Assembly (NCBI GenBank): GCA_019775845.1
Contig: JADQAV010000027.1
Span: 310,001-374,000, forward strand
Direction of reading: 5' to 3'
Source of the DNA: Myrmaecium sp. VS I D KN 1
Taxonomy: Eukaryota > Ascomycota > Dothideomycetes > Valsariales > Valsariaceae
DNA: 64,000 nt
A model generated the notes under the pieces. It had not been told where the DNA came from, searched no databases, and worked only from the letters and a program-made list of their open reading frames with translations. Within the stretch, counting starts at the first letter, position 1. The number at the start of each line of letters is the position of its first letter. Below, piece after piece: positions 34,451 to 46,003 of the stretch. The translations under genes were made by a program, and so were the position numbers.

Positions 34451-36467
34451 ATGGAAACCAAGATGGATGGATCCAAACCGGATCATGTCAACGATGTCGA
34501 TGGCATCCCAAAGCCGTCGCGCATTCCAGTCGCCCTTCTCTTTCGTCGACCTACGTCAGCTTCTAAAGCACCTACCTCAACCAGTCCATACTTATTAGAT
34601 TCACCGCCCACAGCCTGCGTCAAACGTAGGTGACTCCGATCATGCTGCATGACCGAGCTGACATCCGTGCAGGAGTCTCGTCGTTCACTGATGCCACCCC
34701 AACTCGTCTCCCTCGTGCAGGTGGTACTTCCAGTTTGACTGCAGCTAGATCGTTCACGTCTCCTGCTACAGCAACACAAGGAACGGCCCGGGCTGATTCT
34801 AGTCAGCGATCCCGTAATGGATGCAAGTTGTCTCTTCCCATTCGAGCCAATCCGAGTACAACTGGATCATGGAATGCCAGCACTGCTTCTAGACTTAGTC
34901 GTATTGGCTCGCAGCGTCCCATCTCTTGTGACAGCATGCGAACTGGATCTGATACTAGTCAAGCAACGTCATCGTCGGTAACCGAAAACAGTATACCCAA
35001 GTCTGCGCCTTCTGTAGGAAAGATCGATAAGCTGGCTGCAGAGGACCACAACGACCAAGTCCCTCAAGCTACCAATACAGAGTCCCCTTCCACAGCAGAG
35101 AAGACACCTGATGCCGTAGCTATCGTCGACCGCAAGACTGAGCAATATTTTGTTCGCTCAGGAGAAGAGCGCCACCTGCAGGTTCTCTCCAAGGCACCGT
35201 CCGTTACGTCGCAGGCTGAAGCGCCGGTTTCACCTCGCCTTCCGAAATGGTCTCCCAACTTGGGACCTCACGGACCCATCCTGCCTAAGGGACCGGACCT
35301 ATGTGCCATTAAGAGGGCAGCTAGACCGGCAGGCCTAGTAGTCTCATCCCCTTCGACTGAAAAAGGTACTGCATCAACCGCTAAGGCGGCCTCCAATAGG
35401 CCTGCTTGTCTTACAGCGGCCAACGCTGGCGCAAAGAGATCGTCTATCGGGCAGAACGTTGAAGATCGCGCTCGCCATTACTGGGAAGAGAGTCTTGTCC
35501 CGGAAGATGTAGCTCATCGCATGCAAATCTCACGCCAGCATGACCAAGTCATATCCGAGAACAGGAAGAACGGTGGCGAGTACGCGCAACGTTCTAACCG
35601 TGCCCCTCTCATTAGAGGTGTACCAAAAGCAACCCAGACGGAAGTCAAGAAAAAGCCCAGCTTCTGGAGCCGTCTGCGCAAGGAGACAAAGGTCTCAGAG
35701 GCTCGTCGTAAGAATGCTGTCGCTCGTCAACGCATCAGCGAGGTCTCCAAAAATCCGGTATCGAAACAACCGTTGACACCGATGCGTGTAGGTACCGGAG
35801 CCTCCAAGACCGTTTCTTCGACAGTCAGGAAGGTCGAGCAGGCGGTGCGCTGCACCTTCCGTAAGACCAATGCAGACCCCAGTAAGAGCGGTGAGTCTAT
35901 CACACTGCGCGCTTCCTCATCGACTGAAGCGTCCAACGCCGTGCGAAGGTCTATTTTGGTGCCACAACAGCATCAGCAGGAGCAATCTCCCACGCTGAGC
36001 CCTACGGCTGCCGGAAATTTTCCAGCGAACACGCTATCTACCCCCGAGGCCATGGCGCAGCTGATGGCCGATGTGGACGTGCTGAAGGAGGTCGGCGGCA
36101 AGATCGGCCTGATCCTGGAGGAGTTCAAGCAGCACATCGACAGCCTCCCGAACTGCCCAGAGAAACTGGAGAAAATGCGGGTGTGGATGGTATGTCACGA
36201 TCTTCTGTCTCACTACCAGATGCGGGGCCAGGAATCACGGACGGACACCACGATGCACGTCGAGATGCTAATGCTGACATCTTTCATCACCGCGTACAGG
36301 GTCTTGCCAATAGTGCGTGGTTCTCCAAGCAGAGCATCTCCAGCGTAGTGCTGATCGAACGCGGGCTGATGGATCTGAGCGTGGCGGCGACGGCCATACG
36401 AACAAGCTTGGAAGAAGCGTTGAAGGCGGCGGACTTCTTTCGCGCGGAGTGGTTTCCACATCAGTGA
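34451..36467 (+). CDS. Unrecognised Ser-rich protein with helical C-terminus
   Basis: Predicted 619 aa from exons 34451-34625, 34673-36189 and 36300-36467, with introns of 47 and 110 nt in consistent phase. I do not recognise the family. Residues 1 to about 470 are Ser/Thr/Ala/Lys-rich and probably disordered, with many SR, SP and TP pairs that would suit phosphorylation. There is a basic patch (FWSRLRKETKVSEARRKNAVARQR). The last ~110 residues are different: EAMAQLMADVDVLKEVGGKIGLILEEF, CPEKLEKMRVWMGLANSAWFSKQSISSVVLIERGLMDLSVAATAIRTSLEEAL look like several amphipathic helices, and the second splice site lies within this block, which argues that it is genuinely coding. The first exon is the weakest part; an alternative ATG lies inside exon 2 frame at 34645. 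Role and location are unknown. Confidence 0.6.
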
Positions 36468-37246
36468 TTCGGAGGTAGGGGACTTGCCTGATGCCGCCGA
36501 CGAGGGAGCGTCGACGAGGTGTCAGTGTTTGAACTCGATTGATTTAGAGCGTGGTTTTTGAAGCCAGGGTGGTGTTGAAGAATACGTTTGCGGAACAAAG
36601 GTAGGTCCTTCACCCATTCCTGGTGAATTTCAAACACCCTTCTCCTTCCTGCATGGAAGGCTATATTTATGGTTACCGATGCGTGGAGCAACGGGGGTTT
36701 TCCTTGTGTACGGTTAGCGATGCGATACCCCCTTTTTCAAATAAACCATCCGCCTCTTGTACAATTGATTAAGCCAGTGAGACTTCCCGCGGTGTTATCA
36801 CGTGCAATATTCTCCCTTGCTGGGAATTGTTGGAGAGGAGGTGTCTGTAGATTTGTTCTCGGACGACAACCTGGACAACATAAGAAGTGTGCCAGAAATA
36901 CTTTCCCCGAAACCACAATTGCTTCAGCCTTGAGGCCGCCGAATGACTTCCATAACCAGAGACCTGAAAGAGAACGAATCTGTACATGCCCCCAAGAAAG
37001 CCGCAGCATACCTTATGCTCAAGGCGGATGATCGTCTTGCCTAACCCGGCGCTTCCCACGCACGCAAGCAAAGTGGACGCCGTCAATGAGCCTACCCTGC
37101 CCATACCCCGTCCTACAGCTCTCCGCTCTGGCTTCAAGATGAATCGTACAAGAGGTCAAGAGCTCTCCTTCTTCCTCATTTCCTTTGATGCCTTCCTCCA
37201 TCCATCCATCACAAGCCCTCCCATAGTTCATTCATCGTGCGAACAT
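36468..37246. other. Intergenic region, no supported gene
   Basis: It lies between the 3' ends of the unrecognised gene and TIM10 (minus). Two overlapping minus-strand frames (36737-37137) have no family resemblance. Probably 3' UTRs and spacer. Confidence 0.4.
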
Positions 37247-37647
37247 TTACCTCCCGAACATGCCGCCGCCGGCCGCGCCGCGCTGCTGCGCGTCGCCCTG
37301 CATCTTCTCGCTGACCTTGACGTTGACCTCGAAGAACTTGGAGACGCAGCGGTCGAGGCAGACGCTCTCGCCCTTGTTCAGCTCGCCCTCGCGGTACTCG
37401 GGCTGCACGCACTTCTTGGTGCAGGACTGGACGAGTCTGGAAAACGGCGAAAGAAGATACGTTAGTGAAACTGGATCTCGCGCCGCTTTCTCCGCTGCCC
37501 TCCTCTTCCTCCTTCTTCTTCCTCTTCCTCTTTTGCTTCTGCTCACCTGTTGAACATGTCTGACACCATCTCGATCTCCGTCTCGGCCGCGGCGATCTTC
37601 TCCGCCGAGGAGGGTTGGGGACGGCCGGCGCCGAAGAGGAAAGACAT
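37247..37647 (-). CDS. TIM10: Small Tim chaperone TIM10 of the mitochondrial intermembrane space
   Basis: Predicted 96-aa chaperone that, with TIM9, escorts hydrophobic precursors to the TIM22 and SAM machineries. Minus-strand exons are 37547-37647 and 37247-37436; the 110-nt intron (GTGAGC donor, CCAG acceptor) splits the codon in DMFNR-LVQSC. The twin CX3C motif is intact: CTKKC and CLDRC, separated by the conserved YREGELNKGESV. The opening MSFLFGAGRPQPSSAEKI and the motif EIEMVSDMFN match TIM10 rather than TIM9 or TIM8/13. Length fits the family (~90 aa). The Gly-rich tail GGGMFGR is usual. It is divergent from the mitochondrial LysRS gene, about 600 bp away; two mitochondrial genes sharing a promoter region may be coincidence. 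Confidence 0.96.
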
Positions 37648-38242
37648 CGTGAGGAGTTTTCGGGTGGATGAGTGGGAAAGGGCGGGCTTCCGCTTCAAAT
37701 TGAGGTTGGGGTACGTGAGGTGGTGGGTGGACGGTGGGTGGTGGAAAGGACTCGAGGTTGGCGGGTTGGAACTTGGTGCTCTCCTGCGTCTTCTCGCTCT
37801 TCTCTTCACCGCAGCTGCATCATCGCCGTCGGTTCAGAAAATTGAGGGGTCCGAGCTTACTGCCTGCTGCTACTGCCAAGAACGTCGCGCCTTTTTTTTT
37901 CTTTCCCTCCTACATTTGAGCTCACGTCTCATCTTTCTCACCATTCAATATATTCTCCTGGTTCTGTGAAAACCAGTCTCCCAACACACAGTACCAATTG
38001 TGATGAGGACACCGTGACTCGAGGAGCTGGCAGGTAAGTGATGATGATTCTTTTTCCCCCCCTCTGTTGTGTTCGTAAGGATGAGCATTCATGACAAAGA
38101 ACCGTTGCGAATGACGCTCCTCGGAGCGGTTGATCGTAAAATCATATACCCAATCTGATACGAGTCGAACACCATATCCTGTTTTATGGCTGTACAATCC
38201 CATGTTTGGACGCTCCTGGACTGATCCTGGAATCCTCACAGC
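37648..38242. promoter_or_regulatory. Divergent promoter region between TIM10 and mitochondrial LysRS
   Basis: A 595-bp spacer between outward-facing start codons with no coding signal. It includes a T-run near 37892-37900. Both flanking genes serve mitochondria, so joint control is possible but not shown. Confidence 0.5.
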
Positions 38243-40116
38243 ATGAGTAGGAATGTCTGCCGGTTCCTGCAACCGCACCTGTGCAGAGGCTTCAAGCCCT
38301 CCATCACTCCCGAGCAGGCGCGTGTTTACATCTCTATCCAACGCCGCTTCGCCTCAGACACGAAGGCACCGTCGCACCCGAGGACGTCATCTCCTAAACA
38401 TGACTATGAGAAGCGAGTCAAGCAGCTTCAAGAAAACGGCGACTTGAGAGACTATCACCCACGCCTGGTATCGAAAGATGGAGTCCGCCGGATGACACCG
38501 GCGGCTTTTTGCCGGGAATTTTCTAGCGTGACCGCTGAGGCCGCTCGAGAGGACGTCACTGCTGAGATCTTCGGTATGTCATTGTGCCTGACGAGAAATA
38601 GAGCAACAGGCTAATTGCTCCAGGCAGAGTTCGCTCCGTCCGGTACGCTGGCTCCAAGCTGATCTTCCTGGACCTCGAGCGCCAGGACGGCGTCATTCAA
38701 GCTCTATGTAATTTCAGGCTCCTGGATGAGAACGGCGTTGCCGCGGAAGACTTCAGGCGGTTCAAGAGAGTTGTCGGTCGAGGCGATTGGATATCCGTTG
38801 TTGGCCATCCCTATCGATCGCAGACAGGTGAACTCACCATCAGAGCGACAACCCTGCCGCAGGTGATGTCGCCTGCGCTTCACAATATCCCGCGACAAGT
38901 GGAAGACCGTGAAATGCTGGCTCGCCAGCCGCATGTGGACGGCATCGTTCATCAACGTGCGCGGGATGTTGTTCGCTTGAAACATCACATAAAGCGTACC
39001 ATCCACACCTTTCTGGTTGAAGATGGATTCATCGAGGTCGAAACGCCGATGCTGGATGTGGCGGGAGGAGGTGCCGTCGCCCGTGCATTCGAGACCAGAG
39101 CAACGGAGCTGTCTGATACTCCCTTAAAACTGCGCATCGCGCCCGAGCTCTGGCTGAAGCGCCTCATTGTCAGTGGCCAGGAGAAGATCTTTGAAGTCGG
39201 CCGTGCTTTTCGAAATGAAGGCGTTGACAACACGCACAATCCTGAGTTTACCATTTGCGAGTTCTACGAAGTGGGCGCCACGCTCGAGGATCTGATGCAG
39301 AAAACGGAAGCACTTTTCCGACGCCTGGCCTCCACAGTCCGAGACCTCCAGGCCACCACGCTGACCTCCCTGTCTCCGATTGAGGAAGACTTCTCCGCCC
39401 CCTTCGCTCGCCTTCCCTTCATACCCACGATTGAACGGGCCATATCCCGTCCCCTTCCGGAGCTCGGGTCCCCAACCGTCACAGCCACCCTCCAGGCACT
39501 CTTTGCCGAGCTCTCGCTCCCCCTTCCGTCCAACCCCACCCTCCCCCGCCTTCTCGACAGCCTGGCCGAAACCTACATCGAGCCTCTGTGCGATCGGCCC
39601 ACCTTTATCACGCACCATCCGGAAATCCTTTCCCCGCTTTCAAAGTCCTACGTCGATCCGACAACAGGTCAGATCGTCGCTGCCCGCGCGGAGCTCTTCA
39701 TTCGTGGCCGCGAGTACGTCAACGCGTACGAAGAAGAGAATTCCCCCTTCGTACAACGGGCCAAGTTTGAGGCACAGCTTCGGCAGCAGGAGGGGCTGGA
39801 AGATGTAGAGGCCGTGGTCGGCAGTGACAGCGATGGTGCAACTTCAGATGTCCAAGAATCGCAGAGCATTCCTTTGGCTCCGGAGAAGCGGCAGCAGCGA
39901 GAGCACAGGGGGATCGACGAGAGCTATCTTGAGGCGCTGGAGTGGGGAATGCCGCCCACGGGTGGCTGGGGTTGTGGCATGGACCGTCTCGTCATGCTCT
40001 TTTCGGGCAGCCACCGGATCGCCGACGCGCTGCCCTTCGGCACCCTGCGCAACGTCGTCGCGATCGCGGGGAATCGAAGCGGGAGTGGCCGGCTGCCCTC
40101 TAAGCACAGTGCGTGA
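38243..40116 (+). CDS. MSK1: Mitochondrial lysyl-tRNA synthetase (class II)
   Basis: Predicted 607-aa enzyme charging mitochondrial tRNA-Lys. Exons are 38243-38573 and 38624-40116, with a 50-nt intron (GTATGT/CAG) in phase. The N-terminus is basic and hydroxylated (MSRNVCRFLQPHLCRGF...), fitting an import presequence. An OB-fold anticodon-binding domain follows (GRVRSVRYAGSKLIFLDL, VVGHPYRSQTGELTI). The class II core shows motif 1 near residues 240-255 (GFIEVETPML), AGGGAVARAFET and APELWLKRLIV, motif 2 near 303-320 (GRAFRNEGVDNTHNPEFT) and motif 3 near 557 (GWGCGMDRLVMLFSG). HNPEFT and the ICEFYEVG continuation separate LysRS from AspRS and AsnRS. An acidic insertion (VGSDSDGATSDVQ) lies in the region before motif 3. 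It is convergent with RAD1, with 179 bp between stops. Confidence 0.93.
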
Positions 40117-40295
40117 GAGACTGAGATAGGAGGGTGTCTACAGGAAGATATATTCTCTCCATCTGATTGTCATATATATATATAGAATGATACCTTGGAA
40201 ATCTCACTTCATTGGGCTGATCTTATTACTCAAATGCCACACACACACACACAAGGCCTTATTGCAACCTATCGCGCCGTCACGCCGTCGAGCCG

Positions 40296-41524
40296 TCACG
40301 CCTCATCTTCCGTGCTATCGTTCTCCGTCCCTTCATTCTGCCCCTCTTCCCCAGCACTCCCATCCTCGCTACCCTCCCTTCCTGCACCACTGCCGTGCCC
40401 TTCACCCTCCGCCATCGGCACGAACCGAAAGTCGACGAAGCTGACCTTGCCCCCCTCGACCTCGATCATGAACTGCAGGCTCAGCACGCCCTGGCCGTCC
40501 ACCCGGACGGACACCTTGCTCGCGACCGCCATGGCGCGGGCGGCCTGGCGGATGAGGGGGAAGCGATAGGCCCAGCTGCCACCGCCGCCGCCGTCGGGGT
40601 CTCGGAGGCCCGGGGCGAGCTGGAAGGTTTCCAGGACGCCGCCACCCGTAGCAGCGGTCTGCTGGGGGCGGCCGTCGTCGGACTCGACGGCCGCCTCGCC
40701 AAACTCAACTTCCGCGGCGCCGAGAGGGCCGTCAGCGGCGAGGGTGAAGCGGCCGTGCGCCGTGGAGCGATTACTGCCGCTTGTGGCCCTCGTGCGGTCG
40801 TAGCGCGCGCGGAAGACGCACGTCTCCGCGCCGGCCTGGGCGAGCTCGGCGACGGCGTCGGCGAGCCAGGAGGCTCGCATGATGATCTTGAGGACGAGGG
40901 CGTCGCGGGCGAAGGGGATGTCGTCCGCGTCGGCGGGTTCGTAGGTGGTGAGGGCGCAGGTGGTGGTGAGATTACTGGCCGGGTCGGCGATGGTGATGTT
41001 CAGGGGGTCGCCCGTGGCGGTGTAGGTGAGGTGGGTGAGGGTGGGCAGGCCGAGGGTGGTCGAGGTGAAGGCGTTGTTGGTGGCGCCCGGGTCGACGGTA
41101 CCGGCGCGGGCGGCTACAGACCAAGGCCGGGCGTTGATGGGGTTGTCGGTGTTGAGAGAAAGGATTTGGAGGGTCTCGAGGAGGGCGGGGAGAGCGATTT
41201 CGAAGAGTGGGATGGACGAGTCTTGGGAGGAAGCAGAGCTCTCGGTGTCGGGCGGAGCGCGGTAGCGGTAGGACGTGAAGAGGGATTTGTCGAGGAAGGA
41301 ATGTCCTTGGACGTGTTAGATGTTGAATTGTACTGCTGAGCTTGCTCCGCCAAGTTCATACCTTCCATCACGCTGGAGTCTTGCACGCTGAACCGCAATC
41401 CCTCCTCTGATATCTGCACTTGCGCTTTCGGTCCGAGGTTGATGCATCGCAGAAGAGTGAAAAGCTGACGCGGAAAGCTCGACACCGCGCTGAACAGCGG
41501 TTGGTCTTCATCTGAGCCGTCCAT
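40296..41524 (-). CDS. rad1: DNA-damage checkpoint clamp subunit Rad1 (9-1-1 complex)
   Basis: Predicted 390-aa PCNA-like subunit of the Rad9-Hus1-Rad1 clamp (S. pombe Rad1, S. cerevisiae Rad17). Minus-strand exons are 41362-41524 and 40296-41305; the 56-nt intron (GTATGA donor, CAAG acceptor) joins SVMEG to HSFLDKSLFTSYRY. Signatures are FSAVSSFPRQLFTLLRCINLGPKAQVQISEEGLRFSVQDSSVMEG, the FEIALPALLETLQIL helix and a second domain from DIPFARDALVLKIIMRASWLADAVAEL. An acidic tail (EGHGSGAGREGSEDGSAGEEGQN...) closes the protein after VSFVDFRFVP. Length agrees with fungal Rad1 proteins. The coding strand is very GC-rich, which makes long open frames on the opposite strand that are only shadows. 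It is 167 bp downstream of OST5 on the same strand. Confidence 0.92.
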
Positions 41525-41691
41525 GGGGCGCTGATCGATGGGGACAGACGCGGCGTGGGCAGATGGGCACTGTGGTGGTGGTGAAGGGCGGCCGTGATCA
41601 GACAGCGAACTTTAGATTGCCGGACCCTATGGTATCTCCGCTAGTATACAAATAGACCCGAACTCCGCCCTGGCAAAGGAAACGTGGAAGC

Positions 41692-42121
41692 TTAGACGTA
41701 AACGCCAACGGCGCAGATCATGTAAACGGCTCCGAAGCTGCGGTCCGGTCAGTGGTGAGCAATGGACGTCTGTTGGAGGGCGGTTACCCAAAAGCGAGCG
41801 CAGCGGGCACGCCGAGGAGGGGGAGATTGAGAAGCGAGCGGTCTGGGTCGACGAGGTCAGCATGAAGCGCTCGTGAGGGCGAAGCAAAGAGGCAATGTGG
41901 AGAGTCGGTGAGGACATACTCAAGCCGAAGAGGCCGGTCAGGATGAAAGCTGCCAGCAAGGATTAGCGATTGGGCGTGTCGGGGAAGAGATGCGCGGGGG
42001 CTGCCATACCCACGAAGAGCAGGGCGGCTCCAACGGTGAACTGGTGCTGCTGGGAGACGAGAGGCTGGTAGGGATTGGCTTTGGCAGCGTCCCACAATTG
42101 CTCGAGCGGACCGGTCGACAT
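41692..42121 (-). CDS. OST5: Oligosaccharyltransferase subunit OST5
   Basis: Predicted 80-aa two-helix ER membrane protein of the N-glycosylation complex. It is too fragmented to appear as one frame. Minus-strand exons are 42010-42121, 41920-41949 (only 30 nt), 41788-41842 and 41692-41737, with introns of 60, 77 and 50 nt. The spliced product starts MSTGPLEQLWDAAKANPYQPL, then QQHQFTVGAALLFVAFILTGLFGL (helix 1), NRSLLNLPLLGVPAALAFGFG and the terminal helix GAVYMICAVGVYV. The last segment is a strong OST5 signature, and every join keeps phase. All four donors/acceptors follow GT-AG. It sits between RAD1 and GCN5, with GCN5 divergent at 578 bp. Confidence comes from the C-terminal match and size. 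Confidence 0.88.
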
Positions 42122-42699
42122 GAAGACGGCGGAGGGGATGGAAGCGAGACGAGATAGATCTTGGTGGGACGGTGAGAAGGCGGTAGCTTAGGTAGCTACG
42201 GTCGGGGGTTCAGTCGTCTTTGGGGGGTGGGATTGGAGAAGGAGATGTGAAGGTACTATGCGAAGGTATGCGAAGGTATGCGACCTCAAGCTCTTTCTCT
42301 CTCTCTCTTCTCTTCTCCTCTCTCGCGGTGGAGGAGCTACTGGTGTACCTTAGGTGTCCAGATGAGGAAAAAGGGTTACGTCAGCAGCCAGATGGCCTGC
42401 ACTGGGCGGTGCCGTTTGGCAGAATAACAGCTACGCTTACATAACGACACAATCTACCTTCATCCGGGGCACGCTGGGGGCACACGAGTCATTGACGATG
42501 TTTCTAATGATGGCGTCTGACTCGCTAGGTCCCAACGTTCGTCCTGCTCTGGCTCCGCTGTCCTCGTCACGTCGGTACCTACCTACTACCTTAATACTGT
42601 ACCTTAGTCGTTGCAACAGCAGCACCTCCACCTCCACCTCCTCCTACCGACTTCCCTCAACACCGACCGACTGCCACTGTCCTTCCTTCAGACTTCAAC
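42122..42699. promoter_or_regulatory. Bidirectional promoter region between OST5 and GCN5, with a triple 10-bp repeat
   Basis: The 578 bp between outward-facing ATGs contains three tandem copies of a TATGCGAAGG-like unit (about 42256-42285), a CT-rich tract (about 42290-42325), and TACCTTAGGT and GGTACCTACC palindromic words (about 42344-42357 and 42573-42608). The repeats are candidate factor-binding sites; that is inference. Confidence 0.6.
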
Positions 42700-44377
<1,678 letters not shown>

Positions 44378-44603
44378 TCTCTTATTTTCCTTGTTTCCTC
44401 GTTTCTTATCGTTGCGCTTCGTTGCCTGTTGTCCGCCTTCCCTAATTTCACGTGCACGTGTTTCTCCCTGTCACCAGGGGCGCTGTTGATTCTATCCCAT
44501 CTTTTATTCACCTACCCATGATCTCTCCCTTCCATTTCCCTACCATCTATTCTTCTCATCTTATCCGTACGCGTCACCTCTTCTTTCGCGTTCATTGTGT
44601 TTT

Positions 44604-44643
<40 letters not shown>

Positions 44644-46003
44644 GCTGGGAACGTGATAACCATCCTCTTTTCATTTCTTTTCAGCCATGCTTTTAGATCA
44701 AATACGATACCGCAAAATCGATCTCAGTCGACCAAGCCAGCAGGAGCTGGCTCGGATGCGAGAGCGCGCGGCGCGGCGGCGGCAGCAACAACCATGGCAA
44801 GAGGAAGAACAGCCCGAGGTCACGAACCCACGACGTGCTGCGGCGCAAGCAGCAAAGGGCAGACAGGCGGCGGTGTTTGCGGCCGCGGCCGCGGCGAGGA
44901 GAAGGAAGGCTGCGGCACAGGCGGCGGAGCGTGGCGATGGCCATGGCGATGGTGTTGTCACGGCCAGCTTGGATGATGTGGTGGAGTGAGATGACATCTT
45001 CTTTGCCCTTTTTCCGGGAGATTTCCCACCTTTGGTTTCTGGAACTGGGACAGGGCGCGCACCCCCTTCTCGCCACACGCGGGGGTTCCTTGAGTTTTCT
45101 TTTCTTTGCGGAGTTTTTCGGTCCCATTCTTTGGGAGGTCGGGTTGTATCCCCTCATGAGGGTGAAAGGGGAACGGGCTTTCCCCCTTGCTTTTTTTTCT
45201 TTTTCTTTATCTTCGTTCTTCTCATGATACCACGTCGGACTTACGAACGTACGGCTTCAGGCAGCAAAGGGGATGATTATACGCCGTTTTTCCTTTTTTT
45301 TTCTCATCGGTCAAGTGGCGCCGGGTGGGATTTGATCTCAAACCCCTTGGGAGAGCTCTACGTTGTTTTCCCATGGCATGAGGGGGCTTCGATGATGAGG
45401 ACGGAGAAATAATGACAACAAATGAAGCTAACGTCATCATCTTTCCTTTTTCTTTCATTCTCTCTCTGCCTGCTATTTGCCTCTTCACACATACCCATGC
45501 GCCTATTCCCACACACCAACACGCAGACCCACGCGCACTAGAAGTAAAGATTAGGAGATTGACGGGGAAAGAGAAGGGGGAGAGAAAGAGAGAGAGAGGT
45601 CGGGGGTATAAACCAGCAGCAGGAGCAGGAGCAGCAGCAGAACGGCGCAGTACGCAGCGAGGTGAAGAGAATAAACAAAGAGCGAACAACAGCGGAAGCC
45701 AACCAGCGAGAGACAGATAGAGAGAGAGAGAGAGATAGCCACCCAGTTCATTGAATGCAAATCGCACAACCCCGTTAGCGATTGAAGAGGGGAAGGTAAA
45801 CCGAAGAAGCGGAAAAAATGGGAGTAATGAAAAACTCCACATTCCGAGAAAACCTTACACAGATCCTAAAAAAAAATGATTCGAGGTACACAAAGATCTC
45901 GGTAGTACGTCGCCCGTAAAGAGCCCTTCCCTTCCCCCTACCCTCACCGCAACCTCTCGTGAACAAGGTTTTTTGTCACCAACCCCACAACCACCCACCA
46001 CGC
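44378..46003. other. 1.6-kb convergent intergenic region
   Basis: It lies between the 3' ends of GCN5 and the Cys/Trp-repeat gene (minus). It holds a (CT)15 microsatellite, T-rich tracts and a GA-rich run (about 45580-45735). A 100-codon Ala/Arg/Gln-rich frame at 44687-44989 has an ATG but no other support, so no gene is called. Confidence 0.45.
44611..44640 (+). repeat. (CT)15 microsatellite
   Basis: Fifteen uninterrupted CT dinucleotides lie in the 3' flank of GCN5. Confidence 0.95.

Noticed and set aside
40395-41339. 314-codon plus-strand frame (Glu/Gly/Val-rich)
   Set aside because: Opposite-strand shadow of RAD1; composition is biased and there is no family match.
44687-44989. 100-codon Ala/Arg/Gln-rich frame downstream of GCN5
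   Set aside because: It has an ATG but is low-complexity throughout, in a simple-repeat-rich 3' flank; not enough support to call a gene.
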